A DNA stretch of 59,265 nucleotides from CAVSUR01 sp052143655 (GTDB taxonomy: Bacteria; Actinomycetota; Actinomycetes; Streptosporangiales; Streptosporangiaceae): assembly GCA_052143655.1 (NCBI GenBank), contig JBKQSL010000466.1, positions 1 to 59,265 of the forward strand. Reading direction: 5' to 3'. Below the pieces are notes generated by a model. The model was not told where the DNA came from, did not search any database, and saw nothing but the letters and a program-made list of their open reading frames with translations. Positions 35,727 to 44,257 of this stretch are shown piece by piece. The position numbers were made by a program, and so were the translations under genes. The first letter of the stretch is position 1; each line of letters opens with the position of its first letter.

Positions 35727-36524
35727 CTAGTTGGTGGTCGCGCGGAAGGCGGTGATCGCGGCGGGTATCAGGATGACGCCGACGATGGCCAGCGCGATCA
35801 GAGTGCGCAGATCCTGGCCCCAGTTGTTGCCGAGGCTCATCAGCCGCTGCCCGGTCTGGATCACGTAGGCGGCCGGGTTGACCTTCGCGACCCCCTGCAG
35901 CCAGCCCGGCAGCAGCGGCATCGGGAAGAAGGCGGAGGACAGGAACAGGGCAGGCAGGGTGAGAAACAGGCCGGCGACCATGGTGAGCTCGGAGTTCCTG
36001 GTGCGCAGCGCGATCAGGTTGGACAGGGAGGCCCAGATGATGCCGAAGGCCACCGCATACGCCAGGAGCGCGATCGCGCCCAGCCATCCTGTCTGCAGGT
36101 GCGCGCCCATCAGCAGGGCTAGGACGAGCACGATGACGCCCTGGACCGTCATGACGACGGCATCGGCCGCGAAGCGGCCGAGCAGGATGCTCGACCGGCG
36201 GATCGGGCTGGTGAGGAACTTGTCCAGCATGCCGGTATCGACGTCGGTGATGGTGGCCAGCCCGGACTGCAGGGCGGTGAAGAGCACCGACAGCACGACC
36301 ATGCTCGGGACAAAGAAGGTCAGGTACGACCGGTAGCCCAGCGCCTGGAACTGCGGCGTGGCCCCGAGGCCACGGAACGTCTGCGAGAACAGCACCAGCC
36401 AGATGATGGGCTGCAGCAGCGAGAACATGATGAGCATCGGCGTGCGGAAGCTCCGGGCGATATTGCGGACCCCGAAGATGCCTACCGCCACCGAGTCGCG
36501 GGCCATGCTATGCGTCATCGTCAC
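35727..36524 (-). CDS. ABC-2 type export permease (DrrB-like)
   Basis: 265 residues, about six membrane segments. Family features: SFRTPMLIMFSLLQPIIWLVLFSQTF near the N-terminus, the conserved DKFLTSPIRRSSILLGR coupling region and the NPAAYVIQTGQRL segment near the end. Pairs with the ATPase upstream (4-nt overlap) to form a daunorubicin-resistance-type exporter in the cytoplasmic membrane. Located straight after the NRPS/PKS operon on the opposite strand, it may export the product, although it could belong to the neighbouring TetR alone. Confidence 0.92.
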   Translation of the reverse strand: MTMTHSMARDSVAVGIFGVRNIARSFRTPMLIMFSLLQPIIWLVLFSQTFRGLGATPQFQALGYRSYLTFFVPSMVVLSVLFTALQSGLATITDVDTGMLDKFLTSPIRRSSILLGRFAADAVVMTVQGVIVLVLALLMGAHLQTGWLGAIALLAYAVAFGIIWASLSNLIALRTRNSELTMVAGLFLTLPALFLSSAFFPMPLLPGWLQGVAKVNPAAYVIQTGQRLMSLGNNWGQDLRTLIALAIVGVILIPAAITAFRATTN

Positions 36525-37606
36525 CGTGACCTCCGACCATGAACAGCAGCGAACAGGCTGCTGACCGCCCCGCGCTCGGGCGCCGTCTCCTCACGGGGGC
36601 GCTGGCCGGTGTAGCGCAGGAACACGTCGTCGAGCGAGGCGCTCGCCTGCTCGGCGGAGCTGATCTCGATGCCCTCGTCGCCGAGCCGCCGGAGGACCGG
36701 AACCAGGCTGGACGTGACATCGTGGACGTAGACGACCAGCGGGTCGCCAGCCTCGACCCTGGCCACCCCGGGGAAGGACGCGAGCAGCCGCTCCGCCGCG
36801 TCCCGGCTCGCCTGATCGGGGATCGTCAGCGCCAGCCGACCCCCGCCGACCTCCGCCTTGAGCGCGGTCGGCGTACCCACGGTGACCAGCCTGCCCCGAT
36901 CGATGATGGCCACCCGATCGCACGCGCGGTCGGCTTCCTCCAGATACTGGGTGGTCAGGAAGACCGTCATCCCGTCCTGGCTGAACGCTCGCAACTGCCC
37001 CCACAGGGCGTTGCGGGACTGCGGATCCAGCCCCGTGGTCGGCTCGTCGAGGAACAGCACTGGGGGCCGGCTCATCAGCGCCACGGCGAGGTCGAGCCGA
37101 CGCCGCAGCCCGCCGGAGAGCCGGCTCGCCCGCTGGTTGAGCACATCGGTCAGGAAGAACGCCGCGGCCAGCTCCTCCATCCGGGCCAGGATCTCGGCGC
37201 GCGGCAGGCCGTGCAGGAGACCGGCGACCGCCATGTTCTCGTGCGCGGTCATGTCGTCATCGACCCCCGTGGCCTGAGCCGCGTAGCCGATTACCTCCCT
37301 GACCTGCGGCGCCTGGCGGCTGGTGTCGAAGCCGCCCACCCGCGTGACACCCGAGGTCTTCCGCAGCAGCGTGACCAGGATCCGGACCGTGGTCGTCTTT
37401 CCTGAGCCGTTAGGCCCGAGCAGGCCGAAGATCTCGCCGCGGCCGACCGCGAACGAGACCCTGTCCACGGCGGTGGTGCCGCCCGGATAGACCTTGCGCA
37501 GATCCTCGACCTCGATCGCGGGACCGCCGGTCCCGTCAGTCCGCCGACCGCCGGCATCGCGGGTCAGCGGATGCGCGTCGCGGCTATCAGTGTCAGCCGA
37601 CTGCAT
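36521..37606 (-). CDS. ABC exporter ATP-binding protein (DrrA-like)
   Basis: 361 residues. Nucleotide-binding domain with Walker A GLLGPNGSGKTTT, signature LSGGLRRRLDLA, Walker B PPVLFLDEPTTGLDP and the H-loop replaced by FLTTQYLEEAD, as is usual in the DrrA family. The C-terminal extension with LDDVFLRYTG is the DrrA/CcmA family hallmark. An N-terminal stretch of about 28 polar residues precedes the domain, so the true start could be slightly later. Divergent from the TetR gene, with the palindromic operator about 40-63 bp upstream of its start. Confidence 0.93.
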   Translation of the reverse strand: MQSADTDSRDAHPLTRDAGGRRTDGTGGPAIEVEDLRKVYPGGTTAVDRVSFAVGRGEIFGLLGPNGSGKTTTVRILVTLLRKTSGVTRVGGFDTSRQAPQVREVIGYAAQATGVDDDMTAHENMAVAGLLHGLPRAEILARMEELAAAFFLTDVLNQRASRLSGGLRRRLDLAVALMSRPPVLFLDEPTTGLDPQSRNALWGQLRAFSQDGMTVFLTTQYLEEADRACDRVAIIDRGRLVTVGTPTALKAEVGGGRLALTIPDQASRDAAERLLASFPGVARVEAGDPLVVYVHDVTSSLVPVLRRLGDEGIEISSAEQASASLDDVFLRYTGQRPREETAPERGAVSSLFAAVHGRRSR

Positions 37607-37624
37607 CAGGCGTCTCCCCTGGCA

Positions 37625-37645
37625 AGTATGGGCATCTGCTCATTA
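37625..37645. promoter_or_regulatory. second, imperfect TetR-type operator
   Basis: TATGGGCA at 37627-37634, then TC, then TGCTCATTA form an imperfect copy of the perfect palindrome that directly follows. The left half is identical over 8 nt to the perfect site. The spacing suggests two side-by-side dimer sites. Confidence 0.5.
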
Positions 37646-37669
37646 GACTATGGGCAAATGCCCATAGTC
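37646..37669. promoter_or_regulatory. perfect 24-bp palindrome, likely TetR operator
   Basis: Two exact 11-nt arms (GACTATGGGCA and its complement) flank AA. It lies in the 132-bp divergent space between the DrrA-like ATPase and the TetR gene, the classic place for an autoregulatory TetR-family operator controlling its exporter. Confidence 0.75.
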
Positions 37670-37738
37670 GCAAGCCGGGTACCCCGACCGCGTCGAGTGT
37701 CCCCGCTGAGCGAAGATCACGTAGATTTGGGTTCGGCC

Positions 37739-38356
37739 ATGTCACCACGCGGCGTAGCGATTCCACAGGTCCGGGAGCAGCTGCTGCGCGCCGCCGAGCG
37801 GGTGCTCGCCCGGGAAGGCCCGGCCGGGCTCACCAGCCGGGCGATCACCAGCGAGGCCGGGTGCGCCAAAGGGCTCATCTACAACTACTTCGCCGATCTC
37901 GACGACCTTCTCGAAGAACTCGCCGTCGACCGGTTCCGCCTGATCGCGGGGAAGGCCGCCGAGCTGCCGCTGCACGCCGGCCAGGGCACCGTGGCCGGGA
38001 ACCTGGCGGCCGCCGCGCTGGCACTGCCCGGGCCGGAGGGGTTCGCGATCGCGACCCTGCTGGTGTCCCGGCCGTCGCTGGCCCGCCGGGTGATGCGCCG
38101 GGCCGTCGCCGACGGCGGTCCCGGACTGGACCAGATCGAGGCGGCGTTCGCGGCGTACCTCGACGCGGAGAAGAAGCTCGGCCGGGTCGCAGCTGGGGCG
38201 GATACAGCCACGTTGGCGCTGTCGCTGGTCGGGACGGTGCACCACCTGTTCCTGACCGGCCGGGCCAGCGACCCCGACCTGAGCAGGCGGGTGCGGGTGA
38301 TCGCCGCCGCTCTGGTCGCGGGCATGGCCCCGGACGCCGGACCCGCTCCCCGCTGA
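37739..38356 (+). CDS. TetR-family transcriptional repressor
   Basis: 205 residues. The N-terminal helix-turn-helix reads VREQLLRAAERVLAREGPAGLTSRAITSEAGCAKGLIYNYFADLDDLLEEL, a standard TetR DNA-binding domain. The C-terminal ligand domain is unclassified. I start at ATG 37739, where homology begins; the frame is open upstream, but an earlier ATG (37658) lies inside the palindromic operator. Probably represses the divergent ABC exporter and itself, with release by a substrate of that exporter. Confidence 0.88.
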   Translation: MSPRGVAIPQVREQLLRAAERVLAREGPAGLTSRAITSEAGCAKGLIYNYFADLDDLLEELAVDRFRLIAGKAAELPLHAGQGTVAGNLAAAALALPGPEGFAIATLLVSRPSLARRVMRRAVADGGPGLDQIEAAFAAYLDAEKKLGRVAAGADTATLALSLVGTVHHLFLTGRASDPDLSRRVRVIAAALVAGMAPDAGPAPR

Positions 38357-38410
38357 GCTGGCCGATCCGCTGAGCAGGCCGACCCGCCGAGCAGGCCGAC
38401 CCGCCGAGCT

Positions 38411-38435
38411 GCCCGGCCTGCTGAGGAGGCCGGGC
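38411..38435. terminator. hairpin terminator between convergent tetR and MMPL genes
   Basis: Perfect 9-bp stem GCCCGGCCT/AGGCCGGGC with a 7-nt loop between two convergent genes. Just upstream (38366-38404) there are two copies of a 17-nt direct repeat containing GAGCAGGCCGACCCG. No U-tract, as is common in high-GC actinobacteria. Confidence 0.55.
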
Positions 38436-38453
38436 AGCCCAGCGAGCCGGGAT

Positions 38454-40865
38454 TCAGCCGGACTCCCCCGGTGCGATCTCGGCCGCGGCGCCGGCATGAT
38501 CCGGCTCCCTGCTGGTGCCCACGCCGCCGAGGGCGGACCCGGTGCCAACTGGCTGGTCCGCCGCCAGCTGGTCCGCCGCCAGCTGGTCCGCCGCCAGCTG
38601 CTCCGCCGTCAGCCGACCGAGCCTGGACGGCCACCAGTTCCAGCGGCCAAGCAAGACAACGGTTGCCGGGACGAGCAGAGTCCGGACCAGGAAGGTGTCC
38701 ATCAGGATGCCGATCGCCAGGCCAGCGCCCACATTCGTGGCGTCGCTGCCCATCGACCGCGAGCCGACCACCGCGAACACCGCGAAGGTCCCGCCAAGCA
38801 CCAGGCCGGCCGAGGTCACCGTCGTGCCGGTGGCCGTCAGGGCGCGCGAGACCGCCTCCCGCAGCGGATATCGGTGCAGCTCTTCCTTGATCCGGGTCAT
38901 CACCAGGATGTTGTAGTCCTCGCCGAGCGCCAGCAGGAAGATGAACATCAGGAATGGCAGGAAGAACGTGATCCCGCCATCGCCGAGGAGCTTGATGAAC
39001 AGCAGCACGGACAGGCCGAGGGCCGCCAGGAAGGACAGCGCCACCGAAGCGATCAGGTAGAGCGGCGCAACCAGGCTGCGCAGTACCAGTGCCAGCAGCA
39101 GGCCGATGATCACGATGGCGATCGGGATCACCCGGGGAAGGTCGCTGTTCGCTGCGCTGCTGATGTCGTAGTCGGCCGCGGCGGCGCCGGCCACGCCCCA
39201 GGACGTGGCGCCGATCGCCCGGCCCGCAGCCGCCGTGGTCGCGCGGATCGCCGGCACCGCGTCCAGCGCCAGCCTGCCTTGCGGATCCCCGGCGACCAGC
39301 CCGGTGGTGAACTGGATCGTCCGGCCGTCCGGGCTGATGTAGTTCGCCGTCGCCCGGTAGATCTGGTACAGGGCCGGCGGCACCCGGGTCCCGGCCGACG
39401 GCGGCACGGCCGACAGCGCGGCGGCCGGTCCAAGCTCGGCATGCAATGTGGCGAGCTCAGTGGCGGTCAGCGGGGCCCCGGCCGGGTTCAGCGGGCCAGC
39501 CACCCGGGAGAACAGCCCGCTGGCGGTTAGCCGCCTGGCGGCAGCAGACGCCGGCTGGGAATCCTGCCACACCGGGACCCGGAGCCGGAACAAGATGTTG
39601 GTCGGGTTGGCCGACGAGCTGGGGAAGTACTTAGCCAGCATGGCGTCGCCGACCGCGGAGTCGCTGCCGGAGGGCGCCGTGGTCTTCCCGCCGAACCCGC
39701 CCGCCACGTACCCGGCCGCCGCCACCGCGCACACGCCGAACAGGATGATGCCCACCACCAGCGTGATCGCCGGGCGGCGCACCAGCCGCGCGGACACGTT
39801 GCCCCAGAGGCCGCCGTGCTCGTTCCCCGGCTGCGTCTTGCTCGGCCAGAACGCGGCCCGCCCGAAGATCGCCAGCAGTGCGGGCAGCAGGGTCAGCGCC
39901 GCGACCAGCATCAGCGCGATGCCGATCGCCAGCGGCACCCCCAGGTTCGAGTAGAACGCGAAGCTGGCGGCGAGCAGCGACAGCAGGGCCGCGATGACCG
40001 TCCCGGCCGAGAATGTGATCGACTCGCCGACCCTGGTGAGCGCCCGCACGATCGCGTCGTGCGGCTCAAGTCCGCTGCGCAGTTCCTCGCGCATTCGGAA
40101 CACCAGGAACAGCCCGTAGTCGGTGCCCGCCCCGAGCACCAGCACGATCAGCAGCAACTGCGCGATCTGCGACACCAGCAGCCCGTGATGTCCCCATTCG
40201 GCGATCAGCGGCGAGGCCAGGGCCACCGCCATGATGGCCGGAACCAGGGTCAGGACCGGCGCCAGCAGCGAGCGGAAGACCACTAGCAGCAGCACGACGA
40301 TGAGCAGCACAGAGGCGTTCATCATCATGTTCACGCCCGAGCTGGCCTGGTTGTCCACCTGGGTGGCGACGTCGCCCGCCAGGTGTGCCTGCAGCCCGGC
40401 AGGCAGCCCGGAGCGCGCGAACTGCGCGCGCAGCGCGCGAACCACCCCTGCCGACTTCAGGTCTAGCCCGCCGCCGCCGAGCCCGCGGGCCAGAACCTCC
40501 AGCTCGTCGGCTTGGCTATCCGGGGATCTGCCGAGATCGCGAACCTGCGCCACGTTCGCGACCGTGCGAAGCCGGGCCTCCAGCCGGACGATGGCCGCCG
40601 CGTCGGCGGCGGTGAGCGGAGCACCCGGGCGCGCCACGACCACCGGAATCGGAGTCAGGGTCACCGCGCCGAACGGCTCGGCGAGCCTGGCCGCCCGCAT
40701 GCTCGGCGCGTTCTTCGGAAGGAAGCTCGCGTTGTTCTCCTGGGTCGCGCTCGCCAGGGTGGGCAGCAGGTTGACCGCCAGCACCGTTCCGGCGATCCAC
40801 ACGACCACAATCAACCAGCGGAACCGCACGGCAAACCGGCCGATGGCGGCGAAGACTGCGCTCAC
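38454..40865 (-). CDS. MMPL-family RND transporter
   Basis: 803 residues. Two-fold repeated RND topology: TM1 (WLIVVVWIAGTVLAVNLLP), a large extracytoplasmic loop, a helix bundle, then a second loop and bundle. Family motifs are GAGTDYGLFLVFRMREEL in the first half and ALGEDYNILVMTRIKEEL in the second; the Asp-Tyr pairs form the proton relay. I place the start at GTG 40865 since GAGGAGC lies 6 nt upstream. The C-terminus carries three tandem QLAAD repeats. MMPL proteins export lipids and lipopeptides in actinobacteria, so it is a candidate exporter for the acylated product nearby. Confidence 0.93.
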   Translation of the reverse strand: MSAVFAAIGRFAVRFRWLIVVVWIAGTVLAVNLLPTLASATQENNASFLPKNAPSMRAARLAEPFGAVTLTPIPVVVARPGAPLTAADAAAIVRLEARLRTVANVAQVRDLGRSPDSQADELEVLARGLGGGGLDLKSAGVVRALRAQFARSGLPAGLQAHLAGDVATQVDNQASSGVNMMMNASVLLIVVLLLVVFRSLLAPVLTLVPAIMAVALASPLIAEWGHHGLLVSQIAQLLLIVLVLGAGTDYGLFLVFRMREELRSGLEPHDAIVRALTRVGESITFSAGTVIAALLSLLAASFAFYSNLGVPLAIGIALMLVAALTLLPALLAIFGRAAFWPSKTQPGNEHGGLWGNVSARLVRRPAITLVVGIILFGVCAVAAAGYVAGGFGGKTTAPSGSDSAVGDAMLAKYFPSSSANPTNILFRLRVPVWQDSQPASAAARRLTASGLFSRVAGPLNPAGAPLTATELATLHAELGPAAALSAVPPSAGTRVPPALYQIYRATANYISPDGRTIQFTTGLVAGDPQGRLALDAVPAIRATTAAAGRAIGATSWGVAGAAAADYDISSAANSDLPRVIPIAIVIIGLLLALVLRSLVAPLYLIASVALSFLAALGLSVLLFIKLLGDGGITFFLPFLMFIFLLALGEDYNILVMTRIKEELHRYPLREAVSRALTATGTTVTSAGLVLGGTFAVFAVVGSRSMGSDATNVGAGLAIGILMDTFLVRTLLVPATVVLLGRWNWWPSRLGRLTAEQLAADQLAADQLAADQPVGTGSALGGVGTSREPDHAGAAAEIAPGESG
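38562..38612. repeat. 15-bp tandem repeat in the MMPL gene
   Basis: Three copies of a 15-bp unit (TGGTCCGCCGCCAGC on the plus strand), the last with one changed base, encode QLAAD repeats in the cytoplasmic C-terminal tail of the MMPL protein. Confidence 0.85.
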
Positions 40866-41103
40866 CGATGCTCCTCGCATTCGTCAGGTGATGAGGTCCG
40901 ATGCCGAGAGCCCGGGCAGGGGGCAGCTCGACCGACAGCGCGTGACACCCGACCGACTATGGCCTGCGGCCGGTCTCTCGTCGTCAGCCTGGCGCGGCAA
41001 GTTCCGCGTACCACGGACGCAGTATGCGGACGACGTGTCTCCTCGCCGCGCTACCGCGGTTGGCTGATGTCGCCTCGTACCCCGTGCGTTTACGCTGGTT
41101 CGC

Positions 41104-42300
41104 ATGAGCGCACTCGGCTGGTTGCGCCGCAGCGCCCGGCGTCACCCCCAAGTGGCGGACGTCACCATCGCCGCCGCGCTGTTCGCCGTCACGCTGCTGA
41201 CCACCGCCACCGGCCCGGCGAACTGGCGCGGCCAGCTCAGCCTTGGCGCGGTGGCGGCGGCAGGCGCCGCGTACGGCGCGCTGGTGTGGCGACAGCGCTG
41301 GCCCTGGCTGACCCTCGCGGTGGCCGCGGCGGGCGCCGAGGTCTACATGGCGCTGTCCCATGCGGACGTTGGGGTCTTCGGCGCGCCCCTGATCGCGCTG
41401 TACACCGTCGCGGACACGGCCGGCGCCCGGCGCAGCGCCGTGACGGTCGGCGGGCTGATCGTGCTCGCGCTGGCCGGGGTCCACGCGGTCCTGCATCCCT
41501 CGCAGTGGCTCAGCCCCGAGAACCTCGTGCTCGCCTCGCTGGGCGGCCTCGCCGTCGCGGCCGGCGACGCCTCGCGCAGCCGCCGGGCCTACATCGCCGA
41601 AGTCGAAGAACGCGCCCGGCGGGCCGAGCGCGACCGGGAGCAGGAAGCCCGCCGCCGGGTCACCGAGGAGCGGCTGCGAATCGCCCGCGACCTGCATGAC
41701 GTGATCGGCCACCATATCGCGCTCATCAACGTGCAGGCCGGCGTCGCCGATCACGTTCTGGAGAACCAGCCGGACCAGGCCAGGCAGGCGCTCACCCACA
41801 TCCGGCGGGCGAGCCGCGCGGCCCTCGGCGATCTGCGGGACACCGTCGGGCTGCTCCGTCAGCCCGGCGAGGCGGCCGCACCACTTGAACCTGTCGCCGG
41901 GCTAGCCGGGCTTGAGGAACTTGTCGGCTCATTCGTCCGGTCCGGGCTACGGGTCGGTCACCAGATCGACGGCGAGGTGCGCCCGATCCCGGCCGCCGCC
42001 GACCTGACCGCCTACCGCGTCATCCAGGAATCGCTCACCAACGTCAGCAAGCACGCCGCCGACGCCACCGCGACGGTCTGGCTCAGCTACCAGAACGCCG
42101 CGCTGCGCATCGTCGTGGAAGATGACGGGAATGGCGTCCCGCCCACGCCCGGCAGCGCCGAGCACGGCGTCGGCCATGGCATCACCGGAATGCGGGAGCG
42201 CGTCACGGCCTCCGGCGGCCAACTGATCGTCTGCCGCAAGCCGCACCGCGGCTTCCTGGTCAGCGCGACGCTTCCGCTGTCCGATGGCAGCGCCGGATGA
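41104..42300 (+). CDS. sensor histidine kinase (NarL/DesK type)
   Basis: 398 residues. Four to five N-terminal membrane segments (about 20-155) act as sensor; there is no large extracellular domain, so the signal is probably membrane-associated. The HisKA_3 dimerisation helix has the phospho-acceptor in RIARDLHDVIGHHIALI. The ATPase domain shows TAYRVIQESLTNVSKHA (N box), VEDDGNGVP (G1) and GHGITGMRERV (G2). Divergent from the MMPL gene across a 238-bp gap (40866-41103) in which no other feature was identified. Partner is the regulator 48 nt downstream. Confidence 0.92.
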   Translation: MSALGWLRRSARRHPQVADVTIAAALFAVTLLTTATGPANWRGQLSLGAVAAAGAAYGALVWRQRWPWLTLAVAAAGAEVYMALSHADVGVFGAPLIALYTVADTAGARRSAVTVGGLIVLALAGVHAVLHPSQWLSPENLVLASLGGLAVAAGDASRSRRAYIAEVEERARRAERDREQEARRRVTEERLRIARDLHDVIGHHIALINVQAGVADHVLENQPDQARQALTHIRRASRAALGDLRDTVGLLRQPGEAAAPLEPVAGLAGLEELVGSFVRSGLRVGHQIDGEVRPIPAAADLTAYRVIQESLTNVSKHAADATATVWLSYQNAALRIVVEDDGNGVPPTPGSAEHGVGHGITGMRERVTASGGQLIVCRKPHRGFLVSATLPLSDGSAG

Positions 42301-42311
42301 CATTGCCTGCC

Positions 42312-42353
42312 GGCGGTAACGGATGACGATACCCACAGGCGGTAACGAATGAC
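42312..42353. repeat. duplicated translation-start segment
   Basis: The 16-nt segments at 42312-42327 and 42338-42353 (GGCGGTAACGGATGAC and the same with one change) repeat at a 26-nt offset. The second contains the start ATG of the response regulator; the first carries an out-of-frame ATG. Probably a small duplication of the ribosome-binding region. Confidence 0.6.
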
Positions 42354-43020
42354 CGTCCGGGTACTGGTCGCCGACGACCAGACGCTGCTTCGGGCTGGTT
42401 TTAAGGTCCTGATCGATTCGACGGCCGACCTCGAGGTGGCCGGGGAGGCGGCCACCGGGCGGGAAGCCGTGGAACTAGCCCGGCTGACCCGCGCCGACGT
42501 CGTGCTCATGGACATCCGAATGCCAGGCACGGACGGCATAGCCGCCACCCGCATGATCACTCAAGACGAGAACCTTGCAGGCGTCCGGGTGCTGGTCCTG
42601 ACCACCTTCGAGATCGACGAGTATGTGTTCAGCGCGCTGCGGGCCGGGGCCAGCGGCTTCATCGGCAAGGGCGCCGGACCCGATGAACTGCTCGATGCGA
42701 TCCGGACGGTCGCCCGTGGCCACGCGTTGCTCTCCCCCGCGGCCACCAAGAGCCTGATCGCCCGGTTCCTCGCAGCTCCGGACAACTCGCGGCCTCCGTC
42801 CACCGAACGACTCGCTGTCCTCACCTGCCGGGAACGCGAGGTGCTTGCCCTGGTCGCGAGCGGAATGTCCAACGACGAGATCGCCAGTCACCTGGTCGTC
42901 AGCCCGTCGACCGCCAAGACCCACGTCAACCGGGCCATGGCCAAGCTCGACGCGCGCGACCGGGCGCAACTGGTCGTGATCGCCTACGAGACCGGCATGG
43001 TCCGGCCCGGCACAGGCTGA
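42349..43020 (+). CDS. response regulator, NarL/LuxR type
   Basis: 223 residues. Receiver domain with acidic pair VADDQTLLRAG, the phospho-acceptor Asp in VVLMDIRMPGTDG, Thr in VLVLTTF and the Lys in GFIGKGAG. C-terminal LuxR helix-turn-helix LTCREREVLALVASGMSNDEIASHLVVSPSTAKTHVNRAMAKL. Complete and of normal length; the DesK-type kinase immediately upstream is its obvious partner. Target genes unknown; MMPL and the biosynthetic operon are candidates by position. Confidence 0.93.
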   Translation: MTVRVLVADDQTLLRAGFKVLIDSTADLEVAGEAATGREAVELARLTRADVVLMDIRMPGTDGIAATRMITQDENLAGVRVLVLTTFEIDEYVFSALRAGASGFIGKGAGPDELLDAIRTVARGHALLSPAATKSLIARFLAAPDNSRPPSTERLAVLTCREREVLALVASGMSNDEIASHLVVSPSTAKTHVNRAMAKLDARDRAQLVVIAYETGMVRPGTG

Positions 43021-43089
43021 TTCATGATTCGAGATCGTCCCGGGTAGCCGGGGAATGGCGGTGTCGGCGAATCGGGCGAGCCGAACTCG

Positions 43090-43788
43090 TCAGGCCTCGT
43101 CGACCAGCCCGCTCTTCAGCGCCCAGGCAACCGCCGACGTCCTATTCGGGCAGTTGAGTTTCGCTAGCACATTGGCCACGTACCGTTTCGCGCTGTTGTC
43201 CGATATCCCCAGTCGACGCGCGATCTGCTTATTGCTGAAACCTTCCACGAGTAGTTCCAGTGTCTGCCGTTCGCGTCCGGTCAGCAGCACCCGCGATCGA
43301 TGCGGCGAACACTGCATACGTTCCCTGGTTAACAATGAGCGCACGACGACCCGCGGAACCGGCAATTCATGCCGGACCAGCCGGACTAGCGTGTCCCATA
43401 GCACCTCCAGGGTCAGCTCGGAGCGCAGCAGGAAACCGTCCGGCTCAATGCTCATCGACCTGCCGATACATTCCAGGTCCCCGTCCTCCAAGAGGATCAG
43501 GATTCTCGTTCCGTTGGCAGACGCGAGGTCGGCGAGGCGTTCAACCTGGGATTCCGGCTCGACGCAGGGCAACACGAGGACGCACGAACCGCAGACGGCC
43601 AGCGCCTGGATCGCCTCGTCCAGACTCTGGCAGCTCACTGCCGTCCGGACGACCGGCACCTGCTCAAGCATGGTGCAGATGCCGGTCCTGGTGACGTGGT
43701 CATCCAGCGCTACCACCACGTCAAACCCCTCCCCCGGCTGATCAATGTGCAGCGGCGGTAACCTCCTAATGATCCCGTTGCCGATCAT
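43090..43788 (-). CDS. orphan LuxR-type regulator with pseudo-receiver
   Basis: 232 residues from ATG 43788. The C-terminal HTH (LLTGRERQTLELLVEGFSNKQIARRLGISDNSAKRYVANVLAKL) is normal. The N-terminal half has receiver-like length, but where the phospho-acceptor Asp should be the sequence reads VLVLPCVEPES, so classical phosphorylation is unlikely. No kinase is adjacent. Start is uncertain: the only strong ribosome-binding site is AGGAGG inside the frame (43762-43767), 9 nt before a CTG codon at 43752, which would give a 220-residue protein of typical size. Codon use is less GC-extreme than its neighbours. Confidence 0.75.
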   Translation of the reverse strand: MIGNGIIRRLPPLHIDQPGEGFDVVVALDDHVTRTGICTMLEQVPVVRTAVSCQSLDEAIQALAVCGSCVLVLPCVEPESQVERLADLASANGTRILILLEDGDLECIGRSMSIEPDGFLLRSELTLEVLWDTLVRLVRHELPVPRVVVRSLLTRERMQCSPHRSRVLLTGRERQTLELLVEGFSNKQIARRLGISDNSAKRYVANVLAKLNCPNRTSAVAWALKSGLVDEA

Positions 43789-43990
43789 GAACCAATATCC
43801 AAGTCTCATCGAACCGCATGTCTCGGCATTGCCTGTGCATCCAGCTAAGATCCTGTCTGGACGAGACCCGGACACCGGGCAGGCAACCGGACTGGCGGCC
43901 TTCTGGCATTACTCCAATTCACCGGTAGCAGCAATTTTTCAGACGGTATATATCATAGCTTACGGGTGCGGCTCCGCTGGAGTGAGCTGA

Positions 43991-44257
43991 TCACGCCGCG
44001 AGGGCGAAGCCTTGGCGCCAGCGGGCGTTGCGGACTTGTTCGTGTTCTTTGCGCAGGTGGTAGCGCCAGTACTGGTCGAAGTCGCCGTTGGCGGTGAGGG
44101 CGCGGATTCCGAGGATGGCTTCGGCGCCGTCCAGTCCCCATCTGGCTCCTGTGATGTCCATGCGGTCTTTGACCAGGTGGCGGCATGCTCCCTCGATGAC
44201 CCCGGTGGCGATGGGCCGGCCTTCGGCGAGGGCGATGGCGTAGCCCGGATACGGTTT
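43991..44257 (-). pseudogene. C-terminal fragment of an ISKra4-type transposase
   Basis: A frame without a start encodes about 88 residues: YPGYAIALAEGRPIATGVIEGACRH, then LVKDRMDITGARWGLDGAEAILGIRAL and DFDQYWRYHLRKEHEQ, ending in a TGA at 43991. The GVIEGACRHLVKDRM block is typical of the ISKra4 family C-terminus. The N-terminal three quarters are missing. The 44258-44560 stretch upstream has no intact gene; a short minus frame (GTVVQEADGSITVRVVAESR) looks like further debris. Confidence 0.7.

Noticed and set aside
38540..38620. Short regular repeats as a CRISPR array
   Set aside because: Units are 15 bp, directly adjacent without spacers, and encode an in-frame QLAAD repeat.
35259..43900. 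Iron-siderophore uptake or salicylate synthase genes supporting a pyochelin-like pathway
   Set aside because: None found; only DrrAB-type, MMPL and regulatory genes are present, so a classical iron siderophore assignment is not supported here.
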